Notes: generated from the sequence alone by a model not told the origin. Shown: positions 28,834 to 38,118, numbered from the stretch's first letter. The stretch is 64,000 bases of DNA from Anaerolineaceae bacterium (GCA_028818375.1 JAPPOB010000010.1:372001-436000), one strand, 5' to 3'. Translations and numbers: made by a program.

Positions 28834-30075
28834 ATGACCCCAGTCAAGTCGATCAGATTTCTGATGCTGCCCCTGATGCTGCCCCTGTTTTTTGTTATCG
28901 GGCTGGCCGGCGTCGCCAGGGCCCAAAACGGTAACGCACTGGACAATCCGGGCTTTGAAGAGGAATTCGGCACAAGGGATGGCGACTCGCTCATTGAGGT
29001 CGCCGAGGACTGGACCCCCTGGCACCGTGAACCGGAAGGCAACAATGCCCCGACCTGGGAACTTTTGCAGCCAGAATTCATTTCTGCCCGGGAATCGGAT
29101 GAATTCTCCTTCGTTCATGAAGGCGAAAATGCCCAGTCACTGCGCAGCTTTTATGCCACATTCGACGCCGGTCTTTATCAGCAGGTTGGGGACGTGGAAA
29201 CAGGTTCCTGGTTGCGCTTTAGTGCCTTCGCATGGGTCTGGTCATCCGTCACGGATGACGAGGAACAAAGCGAAAGGGATGGAGACGTTTTTGTGCAGGT
29301 CGGCATTGACCCCGGCGGTGGGACCAATCCGGCAAGCGAAGATGTCGTCTGGTCAGAGGTTTCCTACGAGATTTATGACAGTTGGCGTGAATATGTGGTG
29401 GTGACCCAGGCTACGGACGAGGACGTGACGGTCTTCCTTCGCGCTCTGGTCAACGATCCTGTGCGCAATACGCAGGTCTGGTTTGACCAGGCGAGACTGG
29501 TCCTGGATGCATTTGACGAAGACGTCATTTCGGCGATGGCTGTAGCCATTGGCCCCACGCCCTTCCCGACCTCGGTCCCGGTCTACCACGTTGTGGGCGA
29601 GAGCGAAACGCTGGATTCCATTGCCCTGCGCTATGCCACCAGCGTGATGGCTATTCTGGAAGCCAACAGTTTGAGCAACGCAAGCCTGGTTCATCCAGGC
29701 AACCAGCTTTCCATCCCCTCGGGAGTTGCCCCGGTTGCGACTCCCTTGCCAGAGCTGGACGCCAGTGCGGCCTGGTATGTGGTCAGGGCCGGCGATACCT
29801 TTTCGGGAATCGCCGACCTTTACGGCATTGAGGTGAACGAACTTGCTCAACTAAACGTTGGCGTCAATGTGAATTTCCTGGTCGTGGGCCAGGCGCTGGT
29901 CGTACCGGCGGTGCCATCGCCTCCGGCCAGCAGCCAGAAGTACACAGTTCGGCGCGGCGATACACTCAATGACATTGCCCTGAGATTCAGCGTTACGATC
30001 GAAGATCTCGCACGTGCCAATAACATCACGGTGACCAGTATTCTCGATGTGGGCCAGGTACTGACCATTCCGTGA
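28834..30075 (+). CDS. secreted LysM protein with N-terminal beta-sandwich
   Basis: Exported cell-wall-binding protein of 413 residues. Signal peptide 1-30 (cleavage after VARAQ), then a beta-sandwich domain (about 35-225) that opens LDNPGFEEEFG, like carbohydrate-binding jelly rolls. A TPFPTSVP linker leads to three LysM repeats at about 250-295, 313-358 and 368-411, each with the xVxxGDTxxxIAxxY pattern. LysM binds peptidoglycan N-acetylglucosamine. ATG at 28834 chosen; a GTG two codons earlier is possible. Overlaps the M23 gene by four bases (GTGA), so the two wall proteins are co-expressed. Confidence 0.85.
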   Translation: MTPVKSIRFLMLPLMLPLFFVIGLAGVARAQNGNALDNPGFEEEFGTRDGDSLIEVAEDWTPWHREPEGNNAPTWELLQPEFISARESDEFSFVHEGENAQSLRSFYATFDAGLYQQVGDVETGSWLRFSAFAWVWSSVTDDEEQSERDGDVFVQVGIDPGGGTNPASEDVVWSEVSYEIYDSWREYVVVTQATDEDVTVFLRALVNDPVRNTQVWFDQARLVLDAFDEDVISAMAVAIGPTPFPTSVPVYHVVGESETLDSIALRYATSVMAILEANSLSNASLVHPGNQLSIPSGVAPVATPLPELDASAAWYVVRAGDTFSGIADLYGIEVNELAQLNVGVNVNFLVVGQALVVPAVPSPPASSQKYTVRRGDTLNDIALRFSVTIEDLARANNITVTSILDVGQVLTIP

Positions 30076-31385
30076 AATCTCCCGCCCTTATACGAATACT
30101 TTGTGTCTTCCTGATCACAGGCCTGCTGGCCCTGTTGCCGTTTCAGGCAGGCGTCGCCCAGGAGGCGGCCGAAGACAGCCTTTACATCGTGCAGCGGGGG
30201 GACACCCTCTTCAAGATTGCTGCCACATTCGGCAGTTCCGTTGAGGCATTCACCGAAGTCAACAATCTCAGCAACCCTTCACTCATTTTCGTTGGGCAGC
30301 AACTGCAGGTCCCCCTGGCCCCCGCCCCTGCAGTCCCCACGCCCCTGCCCTCATTCATTGAACCGGTGCTGAATCTTGCCCGGGGTTCTGTGCTTGCCCA
30401 TCGTGTCTCACGAGGTGAATCGCTTTCACAGATCGCTGCAGAATTAGAGCTGGCCCTTGATGACCTGGTCGACCACAACGAAATCGAAAACGCCTCTCTC
30501 CTGCACGTCGGCCAGGTCATCGAATTCCCGGGCCTCGAGCCCACGTACATCAATGCCCCCTGGCCCGAACCGGTAACTGCTCTGCAAACCGGTCCTGCCG
30601 TACTGCAGGAAGGCCAAAGCGCCCGCCTGTTACTGCAGACCTCAAGGCCATCCTTACTGCAGGGCAGCTTTCTGGGCAATCAACTGATCTTCATTTCTGA
30701 TGAAAGTGGTTTAACGCACTGGGCCCTTCTGGGCGTTCCCCTGGACACCGAGGCAGGGTATCAAACCCTGGCTATCGACGTGGATGATGGAGAGAGACTG
30801 GTCGGCTTTCAGTGGCCACTTGAAATTCATGAAGGGACTTTTGGCAGGGAAGCGATCATTCTCCCCCAGGACGATCTCGACTCCCTCGAACCAGAAACCG
30901 AGCGTGTCGAACAGGAGCTGTTGCAGCATCTGGTATCGGGATTTCGGCCGGGGCGCTGGTTTGACGGCCTCATGTTGAGGCCCTCCGCCGGCAGGATTGT
31001 TTCGCGCTTTGGAACGCTGCGCAGCTATAACCGCGGCCCTTATGACCGAATTCACCGGGGCGTCGACTACGCGGCGCCAACCGGCACCGAGATTCGCGCG
31101 GTGGCGGATGGTCTGGTTGTGTTGGCCGCCGATTTAAACGTGCGTGGCCTCTCCATCATGGTCGACCACGGCCTGGGTGTATTTTCCGGCTACTGGCACC
31201 TGTCCGAAATGGATGTAATCACCGGTGATTTCGTTCGAGCCGGTGACAGCATTGGCAAGATGGGCAACACGGGACGTTCGACCGGTTCACACCTTCACTG
31301 GCAATTGTGGGTCAACGGTGTGGCCGTCAATCCCTTGCAGTGGCTGCACACGGATTTCACCAGCCTGGGCAACACTCAGGAATAG
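30072..31385 (+). CDS. secreted M23 peptidase with two LysM repeats
   Basis: Peptidoglycan endopeptidase or activator. Signal peptide 1-29 (ends GVAQ), LysM at about 37-80 and 112-156, a middle beta domain, and an M23 (LytM/lysostaphin-like) domain at about 300-425. Metal ligands are present: H328 and D332 in HRGVDYAAP, and H407/H409 in SHLHW. The zinc site therefore looks functional. GTG start overlaps the previous stop. The 3' end overlaps the convergent membrane-protein gene by ten bases. Likely remodels the cell wall during growth or division. Confidence 0.92.
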   Translation: MKSPALIRILCVFLITGLLALLPFQAGVAQEAAEDSLYIVQRGDTLFKIAATFGSSVEAFTEVNNLSNPSLIFVGQQLQVPLAPAPAVPTPLPSFIEPVLNLARGSVLAHRVSRGESLSQIAAELELALDDLVDHNEIENASLLHVGQVIEFPGLEPTYINAPWPEPVTALQTGPAVLQEGQSARLLLQTSRPSLLQGSFLGNQLIFISDESGLTHWALLGVPLDTEAGYQTLAIDVDDGERLVGFQWPLEIHEGTFGREAIILPQDDLDSLEPETERVEQELLQHLVSGFRPGRWFDGLMLRPSAGRIVSRFGTLRSYNRGPYDRIHRGVDYAAPTGTEIRAVADGLVVLAADLNVRGLSIMVDHGLGVFSGYWHLSEMDVITGDFVRAGDSIGKMGNTGRSTGSHLHWQLWVNGVAVNPLQWLHTDFTSLGNTQE

Positions 31386-32518
31386 TGTGCCTCGTCCAGG
31401 GCCTCGAAATCCGTGAACAGGAAATGGTCGTGGTAATAGTGAATCCACAGGAATGACAAAATCGCTGTGTAATAGGCGATGTCAAAGTGCCTGTTTGGGT
31501 CGATATCCGGAATGATTGTGCCGGCAATCGCGTATACCAGCAGAAAGATGACGAGCGAGCCGCCCAGCATCAGGGTGCTGAGGACGTAGAGCCCGCGCGT
31601 GTTTTCACCGCGACTGAAACGGGCGACCAATGGGGCCTGACGGTCGAATCCTGGCTGACTGCGCTGTTTCAGTTTGATGATGTAAAAGGTCAGTGGCAGG
31701 TACTGAAAGGAATGCCAGGTGTTGGCGCCCTGAAAGGCGGTGTCCAGATTCTCGAATCCCGCCAGCGGAAAGAAGACCGCCACGGTCAGGGTGATGAAAA
31801 TGGTTTTGGGCCAGTTGATCTGGCCTGCACGATATTCCATCACAGTCTTGATTGCGTAAAGGCCCAGCGCAACCAGAAACACGGCGGCAGCGGCCGTGAA
31901 GAACCAGGTGTCCTGAAACAGACGCGGGATAACCGCCGTGAGATCATTCGTGCCAACGCGGAAGCTGCCTTCGCTGATTTTCAGGGCCGCCATGGGAAAC
32001 AGGCAGGTAAGGATCAGGGCGTAATCAATCAGCCGGGCAGCAGTGCTGATTTCAGGACGCTTCATCACCTTGTGTTCCCGGTGGTTATAGAGCTCTGTCA
32101 CGTAAGTCACCTGATGCAGCACGTGCAGCATGGCCCAGAAAAAAAAGATGGTGAGCAGGAGGGTGAGATTGAGAAAGGCCAGCGCAACGACGATCAACGG
32201 GATGATGATGGAAGAACGCAACAACATCGGATAGCGCCGGCTGAAATCCCGGTCAAGGCCCGTGCGCAGGAAGGTTGACATCATGTGGGGGCCACCGACG
32301 GCAACTGCCACAAAGGCATTGATCGTATTGCGGCTCAGGTCCGGATCCAGTCCCAGTTGATTGACACCGAAGAGATAAAGCAAATAGGGGACCGGGACCA
32401 GCAAAACGCTGAGAATGATGAAGCTCATGTCCCAGCGTCGGTCCTTTAGCCAAAGGCCGGGTTGCTGCCGTGGCGCTTCCTGCTCCGCGAATTGAAAGGG
32501 GCGGGCCCTGACTGTCAT
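31376..32518 (-). CDS. histidine-rich polytopic membrane protein
   Basis: Function not known. 380 residues with about nine hydrophobic helices. Histidines cluster in or next to the helices: GGPHMMSTFLR (about 74), MLHVLHQVTYV (about 133), LYNHREH, NTWHSFQYLP, and WIHYYHDHF near the C-terminus. Such spaced histidines recall membrane di-iron or haem proteins (desaturases, Brp/Blh carotene oxygenases), but no canonical HxxxH/HxxHH set lets me assign one. ATG at 32518 has GGAG six bases upstream. Confidence 0.5.
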   Translation of the reverse strand: MTVRARPFQFAEQEAPRQQPGLWLKDRRWDMSFIILSVLLVPVPYLLYLFGVNQLGLDPDLSRNTINAFVAVAVGGPHMMSTFLRTGLDRDFSRRYPMLLRSSIIIPLIVVALAFLNLTLLLTIFFFWAMLHVLHQVTYVTELYNHREHKVMKRPEISTAARLIDYALILTCLFPMAALKISEGSFRVGTNDLTAVIPRLFQDTWFFTAAAAVFLVALGLYAIKTVMEYRAGQINWPKTIFITLTVAVFFPLAGFENLDTAFQGANTWHSFQYLPLTFYIIKLKQRSQPGFDRQAPLVARFSRGENTRGLYVLSTLMLGGSLVIFLLVYAIAGTIIPDIDPNRHFDIAYYTAILSFLWIHYYHDHFLFTDFEALDEAHYS

Positions 32519-32595
32519 CACTTGCTCCGCTCATTTGGTCAGGGCAAGTGTAGCACAATTTAGTTTGTCATGCAAAGTATTTTCGTGGAGACATT

Positions 32596-33174
32596 TCAGA
32601 GATCCCTGCGAAGTTCATGGTGGGCCCGACAGCGCGCCTCATAGCTCTCGCTGGCGCCCACGAGGATGACCGGATCGTTCACGTGCGCGGGTTTGCCGTT
32701 GACCAGGCGCTGCGTACGGCTGGCCGCTTCACCACAAACTGTGCAGATGGCATTGAGTTTGGTCACTTCTTCGGCAACCGCCATCAGCACAGGGATCATG
32801 CCAAAGGGCTCCCCGCGGAAATCCGTGTCGAGGCCGGCAACCATGACCCTGAGACCGCGGTTGGCGAGCGTTTCCACGGTTGCAAGCAGGTCGCTGTCGA
32901 AGAATTGCGCCTCGTCGATGGCGACAACTGTGGTGTCCGGGTGCAGCAACCCGGGCAGTAGGTCGGTATTGGCGATCTGCACGGCCGTCACGTGACTGTC
33001 GTCGTGACTGCTTATGCGTCCGCTGCCGCCAAAGCGGTCATCAAGACTGTGCTTGAAGACCTGCACCCTTTTCCTGGCGATGACCGCGCGCCGTACCCGG
33101 CGGATCAACTCTTCAGTCTTGCCAGAGAACATACTGCCGCAAATGACTTCCACGCGACCCGCTGTTGGGCTCAC
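32596..33174 (-). CDS. tdk: thymidine kinase
   Basis: Salvage enzyme phosphorylating thymidine with ATP. Walker A GSMFSGKT (13-20), the DEAQFF segment (catalytic Glu near 92), MVAGLDTDFRGEPF, and the zinc-binding lasso domain with CTVCGEAASRTQR and a later C near AHHEL. 192 residues, type II family. Start is GTG at 33174. Downstream of the ribosomal-protein genes in the same direction across an 87-base gap that contains a hairpin. Confidence 0.95.
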   Translation of the reverse strand: MSPTAGRVEVICGSMFSGKTEELIRRVRRAVIARKRVQVFKHSLDDRFGGSGRISSHDDSHVTAVQIANTDLLPGLLHPDTTVVAIDEAQFFDSDLLATVETLANRGLRVMVAGLDTDFRGEPFGMIPVLMAVAEEVTKLNAICTVCGEAASRTQRLVNGKPAHVNDPVILVGASESYEARCRAHHELRRDL

Positions 33175-33202
33175 CTTGCCCCGTCCTTTTCAGGCACGAA
33201 GA

Positions 33203-33226
33203 CAGACACGCCCACCTGCGTGTCTG
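33203..33226 (-). terminator. hairpin between rpmE and tdk
   Basis: A perfect nine-base-pair stem (CAGACACGC with GCGTGTCTG) and six-base loop. On the minus strand it follows rpmE, but only a weak T run (TCTTC) comes after, so it may be an attenuator or partial terminator. Confidence 0.35.
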
Positions 33227-33261
33227 CCAGGTCTTGCACGGCCGGATTCTGTCAGTGTGCC

Positions 33262-33720
33262 TCAGGCACCTTCGGGAAGTTCATAGCCCAGCGTACGCAA
33301 TTCCCGCTTTACATCGGCCAGCGCCTTGCGACCGATCCCCGGGATTTCGAGGATGGCGCTGTCGCCCTGTTCCAGCCGTTCCATGAACTGACCCACTTCC
33401 TCGATTCCCTGGTCGATGAAAATGTTCAAATGACGCTTTGCCAGTCCAAGGTCGGTCATTGGCCGCTGAGGTGACACGCGTGCCTCCTGGCGCGCCTGCT
33501 CCTCCTGCAAAATGTCTTCGCGAATCTGCAAACGCTTCAGGAAGCGGTCCACCTGGCCTTCGGTGTCCACGATGCGCTGTTCGCCAGTGTAAAAGGGGTG
33601 GCAGCGGGAGCAAATGTCCGTGCGCAGTTCCGGGACGGTCGCGCCGGTTGTCCAGCTGTTGCCACAGGAACAGGTTACCGGGGCTTCAGGATACCACTGC
33701 GGATGTATCGCTTCTTTCAT
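33262..33720 (-). CDS. rpmE: ribosomal protein L31 fused to an RNA polymerase alpha-CTD-like domain
   Basis: Residues 1-65 are zinc-type bL31: CSCG with C17/C19 and [10 protein letters not shown] with C37/C40 (four ligands kept), TDIC, and the usual GRVDRF-like end. A charged helix (66-86) leads to residues 88-149, which match the alpha C-terminal domain of RNA polymerase: [20 protein letters not shown] then [18 protein letters not shown], with the helix-hairpin-helix GIGRKAL. Normal L31 is 65-90 residues; this is 152. ATG overlaps the rpmA stop by four bases. Confidence 0.88.
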   Translation of the reverse strand: MKEAIHPQWYPEAPVTCSCGNSWTTGATVPELRTDICSRCHPFYTGEQRIVDTEGQVDRFLKRLQIREDILQEEQARQEARVSPQRPMTDLGLAKRHLNIFIDQGIEEVGQFMERLEQGDSAILEIPGIGRKALADVKRELRTLGYELPEGA

Positions 33721-34001
33721 TGGCGCGCCACCTCCTGCGGCCGCTCTGCCAGGACGCTGATGCGTTGGCGACCGCGCTTGCCGCGAATACGCTCAAATGT
33801 GACGTAGCCGGTCGTGGTGGCAAAGATCGTGAAGTCACGACCCATGCCCACGCCCAAACCGGGATGAAATTTCGTGCCGCGCTGGCGCACGATAATGTTG
33901 CCAGGGATGACCTGCTCGCCCCCGTAGCGTTTCACGCCAAGGCGCTTGGAGTTGCTGTCGCGGCCATTGCTGCTGGAGCCACCGCCCTTTTTGTGTGCCA
34001 T
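33717..34001 (-). CDS. rpmA: 50S ribosomal protein L27
   Basis: Large-subunit protein near the peptidyl-transferase centre. Start [20 protein letters not shown], then [21 protein letters not shown] and [18 protein letters not shown], all family-typical. 94 residues, no N-terminal propeptide of the Firmicute type. Sits 15 bases after rplU and overlaps rpmE. Confidence 0.98.
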   Translation of the reverse strand: MAHKKGGGSSSNGRDSNSKRLGVKRYGGEQVIPGNIIVRQRGTKFHPGLGVGMGRDFTIFATTTGYVTFERIRGKRGRQRISVLAERPQEVARQ

Positions 34002-34016
34002 TGCCCACTCCTGACC

Positions 34017-34334
34017 TCAGTTCTGCAGGGAAATATCCTCGACCAGCAAGCGGGTGAAATACTGACGGTGACCCTGCTTGCGGCGATAGTTCGTTCGTGG
34101 ATTGTACTTGAAAACGATGATTTTCTTGCCGCGGCCCTGTTCCTGCACCCTCACGCGCACGCTCGCGCCTTCAACAACAGGTTGGCCGATGACAGTGTTG
34201 TCGCCGTCTTCAACCAGCAGGACGTCCGTGATATCAAAGCTCTCGTCGACTTCATAGGGGAGGCGCTCGACATCAATCGTCTTGCCGATTTCTGCGCGAA
34301 ACTGGCGTCCGCCAGTCCGAATTACCGCATACAT
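34017..34334 (-). CDS. rplU: 50S ribosomal protein L21
   Basis: Large-subunit assembly protein. Start MYAVIRTGGRQFRAEIGKTIDVE, KIIVFKYNPRTNYRRKQGHRQ and the C-terminal YFTRLLVEDI. 105 residues. GGAG seven bases before the ATG. First gene of rplU-rpmA-rpmE, driven by the promoter at 34434-34462. Confidence 0.98.
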   Translation of the reverse strand: MYAVIRTGGRQFRAEIGKTIDVERLPYEVDESFDITDVLLVEDGDNTVIGQPVVEGASVRVRVQEQGRGKKIIVFKYNPRTNYRRKQGHRQYFTRLLVEDISLQN

Positions 34335-34415
34335 GGGAGTCTCCAGGCTTCTCTTGCCTCCGCCGGCTGGCCCAAGATCATTCCGGCCCCGACGGGGAAA
34401 TCTGGCAACATTTGT

Positions 34416-34427
34416 GCCCTTAAGGGC
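34416..34427. promoter_or_regulatory. 12-base perfect palindrome at the rplU transcription start
   Basis: GCCCTTAAGGGC lies six bases downstream of the -10 box and around the expected start of the rplU transcript. It could be an operator or a small leader hairpin. Confidence 0.35.
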
Positions 34428-34433
34428 TGGCGC

Positions 34434-34462
34434 AGTATAGCGGTCGGCAGGTGCCGGGTCAA
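34434..34462 (-). promoter_or_regulatory. promoter of rplU-rpmA-rpmE (TTGACC-17-TATACT)
   Basis: -35 TTGACC at 34462-34457 overlaps the queA stop codon; -10 TATACT at 34439-34434 with a 17-base spacer. Predicts a leader of about 90 bases. Confidence 0.7.
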
Positions 34463-35499
34463 CAGTCCGTTTGCGGCCCTATGAACATGGCGTCGCCGAA
34501 AGAATAGAAGCGATAGCCATTGTCGCGGGCGATTTCATAGGCCTGCAACACTTTTTCCCTGCCTGCCAGCGCGCTGACCATCAGCAACAGGGTCGAGCGG
34601 GGCAGGTGAAAGTTGGTGATGAGTCCATCAATCGCACGCCAGCGATATCCTGGAGCAATAAACAGGGACGTGTTGCCGTCAAACGCCGCGACCTTTTCTC
34701 CCACGGAGGCGCCGGCAGTGGCACTCTCCAGAGTACGGGCCGAGGTCGTCCCGACCGCAATTATTCGTCCGCCAGCCTTTGCCGCCCGGTTTATGGCTGC
34801 CGCGGCAGCGGTGCCCAGCCTTGCTTCTTCGCTGTGAATATGATGATCGGCCACCTTGTCAACCGTGACTGGCTGAAACGTGTCCAAACCGATGTGCAGG
34901 GTGCAAAAGGCAAGTTGAACGCCACGCCTTTGCAGACGCGCCAGCAAGCGCCTGGTGAAGTGCAGGCCGGCCGTTGGCGCTGCCGCAGAACCGTCGTGTC
35001 GACTGTACACGGTCTGGTAGCGCTCGCGGTCCTTCAGCGGCTGCCTGATGTACGGGGGCAGGGGAGTGCGACCCAGCGACGTTAGTTCGCGGTCGATGTC
35101 CTGGCTGAATTGCAGGACTCGCAGGCCCGCTTCGCGTTCTTCGCGCACGGAAACATCAATGTCACTTCCGACCAGCTGCAGGCTGGCACCGGCCCGCAAT
35201 CCCTTGCCACGCACAAGACCCAGCCAATGACAATCGTCAAGTTGACGCAGAAGCAGGATTTCCGCCTTGCCCCCGGTCGCCCTCTTTGTCGCCATGAGGC
35301 GCGCCTGAATCACGCGCGTGTCGTTCAAAACCAGCACGTCACCAGGGCGCAGAAAACGTCCCAGTTCATGAAAATGGTGATGGGCGACCACGCCGCTCTC
35401 GCTGTCCAGGAGCATGAGCCGGGCGTGGTCCCGCGGTTCGACGGGTTGTTGTGCGATACGATCCCGGGGAAGTTCGTAATCGAAATCTGCGAAGTTCAT
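34459..35499 (-). CDS. queA: S-adenosylmethionine:tRNA ribosyltransferase-isomerase QueA
   Basis: Penultimate step of queuosine synthesis on tRNA. Start MNFADFDYELPRDRIAQQPVEPRDHARLM, LNDTRVIQARL, PTAGLHFTRRLL, HIGLDTFQPV and the late TNFHLPRSTLLLMVSAL are diagnostic. 346 residues. Follows ruvB with a 16-base gap, a linkage found in many bacteria. Makes the preQ1-to-oQ change on tRNAs for Asn, Asp, His and Tyr. Confidence 0.97.
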   Translation of the reverse strand: MNFADFDYELPRDRIAQQPVEPRDHARLMLLDSESGVVAHHHFHELGRFLRPGDVLVLNDTRVIQARLMATKRATGGKAEILLLRQLDDCHWLGLVRGKGLRAGASLQLVGSDIDVSVREEREAGLRVLQFSQDIDRELTSLGRTPLPPYIRQPLKDRERYQTVYSRHDGSAAAPTAGLHFTRRLLARLQRRGVQLAFCTLHIGLDTFQPVTVDKVADHHIHSEEARLGTAAAAAINRAAKAGGRIIAVGTTSARTLESATAGASVGEKVAAFDGNTSLFIAPGYRWRAIDGLITNFHLPRSTLLLMVSALAGREKVLQAYEIARDNGYRFYSFGDAMFIGPQTDC

Positions 35500-35515
35500 G
35501 CCGTCGCCCTGCGTT

Positions 35516-36553
35516 TCAGACGCCAGGCAGGCGTTCCTGAAGGTCTTGACCCTCGTTCCCCTGTTCGACGCCCAGGTGTTTCATGGCGCTGCGGGTGGCG
35601 ACGCGGCCGCGGGGGGTGCGTTCAAGAAAACCCAACTGGAGCAAAAAGGGCTCGTACACGTCCATGATCGTGCTGCTGTCTTCACTGATCGAGGCCGCAA
35701 TGGTTTCCAGACCAACAGGGCCGCCATCGTATTTGTCGATGATGGCCTCCAGTATGCGCCGGTCGACGTCGTCCAGTCCCAGAGAATCGACTTCCATCAA
35801 GCCTAACGCGTCCGCAGCGACGTCGGCTGTGATGGTGCCGTTGGCCCGAACCTGGGCATAATCCCGCACGCGCCGCAGCAATCGCAGCGCCACGCGCGGT
35901 GTGCCGCGGGCCCGACCTGCGATTTCCTCCGTGCCGCCAGCTTCGATGCGTATGTCCTGCATGTGAGCTGCACGAACGATGATTTCCCGTATCGCCTCAA
36001 GGTCGTAGAAATCCAGTCGAAAGCTGGCCCCGAACCTGTCGCGCAGCGGGCTTGCCAGCAGGGACAGACGCGTCGTGGCGCCGATCACCGTAAAGCGGGG
36101 CAAGTTCAGGCGGACATTTTTTGCCGCCGGCCCCTTTCCAATGACAATGTCGAGTGCATATTCCTCCATGGCCGGGTAGAGCACTTCCTCAATCGCCCGG
36201 CCGAGACGGTGCACCTCGTCGATGAAGAGGATGTCGTTTTCGCGCATGTGGGTCAGAATGGCGGCAAGATCGCCGGCGCGTTCCACCGAAGGGCCGGCCG
36301 TGATGCGAATGTTGCAATTCATTTCGTTGGCGACGACGTGGGCGAGCGAGGTCTTGCCAAGCCCGGGAGGGCCATAGAAGAGAATGTGATCCACCGGTTC
36401 GCTGCGCACCTGGGCCGCTTCCACCAGGATTCGCAGGTTTTCCCGCACCCGTCGTTGGCCGATGACGTCCACCAGGTGTTGCGGGCGCAGGGTGTGATTC
36501 TCGCGCTCGCCCTGGCGGCGCTGACCGCCAACCATGCGATCCCCCGGAGCCAT
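35516..36553 (-). CDS. ruvB: Holliday junction DNA helicase RuvB
   Basis: AAA+ motor for branch migration. [12 protein letters not shown] start, Walker A GPPGLGKT (61-68), Walker B ILFIDEVH (about 108-115), sensor 1 GATTR, arginine-finger region [12 protein letters not shown], and the winged-helix C-terminus [13 protein letters not shown]. 345 residues. Works with RuvA and RuvC encoded at 13.3-14.3 kb. Divergent from upp. Confidence 0.98.
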   Translation of the reverse strand: MAPGDRMVGGQRRQGERENHTLRPQHLVDVIGQRRVRENLRILVEAAQVRSEPVDHILFYGPPGLGKTSLAHVVANEMNCNIRITAGPSVERAGDLAAILTHMRENDILFIDEVHRLGRAIEEVLYPAMEEYALDIVIGKGPAAKNVRLNLPRFTVIGATTRLSLLASPLRDRFGASFRLDFYDLEAIREIIVRAAHMQDIRIEAGGTEEIAGRARGTPRVALRLLRRVRDYAQVRANGTITADVAADALGLMEVDSLGLDDVDRRILEAIIDKYDGGPVGLETIAASISEDSSTIMDVYEPFLLQLGFLERTPRGRVATRSAMKHLGVEQGNEGQDLQERLPGV

Positions 36554-36583
36554 CGCAGCCCTCGTCCGCTTACTGAAGAGTCA

Positions 36584-36611
36584 AGTATACTGGTGCCGGT
36601 TTCACCCGCAA
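36584..36611 (-). promoter_or_regulatory. promoter of ruvB-queA (TTGCGG-16-TATACT)
   Basis: -35 TTGCGG at 36611-36606 and -10 TATACT at 36589-36584. The -10 lies in the palindrome AGTATACT, so TATACT also reads on the plus strand (36586-36591) and may serve upp. Confidence 0.5.
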
Positions 36612-36631
36612 GCGCAGGGAAGGGCAGTGCC

Positions 36632-37255
36632 ATGGCCAGGCTGCACATTTCCAGTCATCCGCTCGCCATTCACAAGCTGACGCAGCTTCGCTCCGTGGAG
36701 ACCGACCATCGGGCCTTCCGTGAGCTCGTGCGCGAACTGGCGTTGCTGATTTCCTATGAAGTCACACAGGACCTGGACCTGACGGAGCAAAATGTAGAAA
36801 CGCCGCTGGGCATCGCCGAAGGTGGCAGTTGCCGCGAGACCATCGGCCTTGTGCCCGTGTTGCGCGCCGGCCTTGGCCTGGTCGACGGCGTGATGGAGTT
36901 GCTGCCCAGTGTTCAGGTCTGGCACATCGGTCTTTATCGGGATGAAGAGACGCTGCGCCCCGTCGAGTATTACAACAAGCTGCCCACGGAACCGACGGTC
37001 AACGTCTGCATTGTTCTGGACCCCATGCTGGCCACCGGCGGCTCAGCAGTGGCGACGATCGACATTCTCAAGCGTTGGGGCGTGCGTCGAATCAAGTTCA
37101 TGGGCCTGATTGCCGCTCCCGAAGGCGTGGCACGACTGTCCACAGCCCATCCCGACGTGCCCATTCACGTCGCTGCGGTGGACCGGCAACTGAACGAAGT
37201 GGGGTTCATCATGCCCGGCCTGGGCGACGCCGGCGACCGTCAGTTTGGCACATGA
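36632..37255 (+). CDS. upp: uracil phosphoribosyltransferase
   Basis: Pyrimidine salvage: uracil plus PRPP to UMP. Segments [29 protein letters not shown], the PRPP-binding loop [12 protein letters not shown], and the C-terminal uracil site [17 protein letters not shown]. 207 residues from the ATG at 36632, which has AGGG upstream; the long frame from 35963 is only the mirror of ruvB. Confidence 0.97.
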   Translation: MARLHISSHPLAIHKLTQLRSVETDHRAFRELVRELALLISYEVTQDLDLTEQNVETPLGIAEGGSCRETIGLVPVLRAGLGLVDGVMELLPSVQVWHIGLYRDEETLRPVEYYNKLPTEPTVNVCIVLDPMLATGGSAVATIDILKRWGVRRIKFMGLIAAPEGVARLSTAHPDVPIHVAAVDRQLNEVGFIMPGLGDAGDRQFGT

Positions 37256-37305
37256 CAGGCCTTGCAGGGCTACATTGTTGGGCGGGACCAATTAAGGCGA
37301 GGCAA

Positions 37306-38088
37306 CTATGAATTGTTGCCGGCTGTCTTTTCCCGCGCGGCTATGGCAACCAGCGCAGCAAAATCCGAGACGTTTAGCGACGCGCCGCCGACCAGCGCCC
37401 CGTCAATTTCCTGCTCAGCCATGTATTGCGACATGTTGTCGGGCTTGACGCTGCCGCCATACAGAATTCGCACTTGCCGGGCAATGCTGGCCCCGTAGAG
37501 CTCGGCCAGCGTAGCGCGGACGCAGTCGCCAATGGCGTCGCGGGCGGTCTCCGCGCTCGCATTGCGACCAGTACCTATCGCCCAGACCGGCTCATAGGCC
37601 AGGATGACACGACTCATGTCTGCGGTGCCGACGTCCTGCAGCGCCGCCCGGACCTGTCGCCCGACCACGGCAAAGGTCTGACCCGCCTCGTACTGCTGCA
37701 GATTTTCGCCAACGGCCACAATGGGAGTCAGGTCGCAGGACAAGGCTGCCCTTACCTTGAGATTGACGCGCTCATCCGTTTCACCCAGCCACGCCCTGCA
37801 TTCAGAGTGGCCGATAATCGTGTGGGAAGCGATCCCTTTCAGCATGGCCGCCGAGATTTGAGAGGTGAAGGCGCCTTGAGGCTCAAAGTGGGCGTCCTGG
37901 GCGCTCAGCCCTACGCCGCTTCCGCGCAGCGCCTCGGCTACGGCCGTCAGGGCGAGAAAGGTTGGCGCGACGATTCGCTCCACGCTTTCGTACGCCGCAA
38001 TGGACGGTAACAGTTCGCGAGCGAAGCTCGCCGATTCGGCGACCGACTTGTGCATTTTCCAGTTGCCGGCAATGACGGGAACGCGCAT
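37306..38088 (-). CDS. tpiA: triosephosphate isomerase
   Basis: Interconverts dihydroxyacetone phosphate and glyceraldehyde-3-phosphate. AGNWKMHKS (substrate lysine), IIGHSECR (catalytic His), the catalytic Glu in AYEPVWAIGTG, and phosphate loops ILYGGSVKP and VGGASL. 260 residues. Starts 30 bases after the pgk stop, so pgk-tpiA is an operon; the common gap gene is not with them. Confidence 0.98.
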   Translation of the reverse strand: MRVPVIAGNWKMHKSVAESASFARELLPSIAAYESVERIVAPTFLALTAVAEALRGSGVGLSAQDAHFEPQGAFTSQISAAMLKGIASHTIIGHSECRAWLGETDERVNLKVRAALSCDLTPIVAVGENLQQYEAGQTFAVVGRQVRAALQDVGTADMSRVILAYEPVWAIGTGRNASAETARDAIGDCVRATLAELYGASIARQVRILYGGSVKPDNMSQYMAEQEIDGALVGGASLNVSDFAALVAIAAREKTAGNNS

Positions 38089-38118
38089 CAGGACTCCGTT
38101 TCTCGTGATTTCTGCACT

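Noticed and set aside
36590..37255. 430-codon frame (from 35963) as a long upp
   Set aside because: The first 223 codons run opposite to ruvB; real upp begins at the ATG at 36632.
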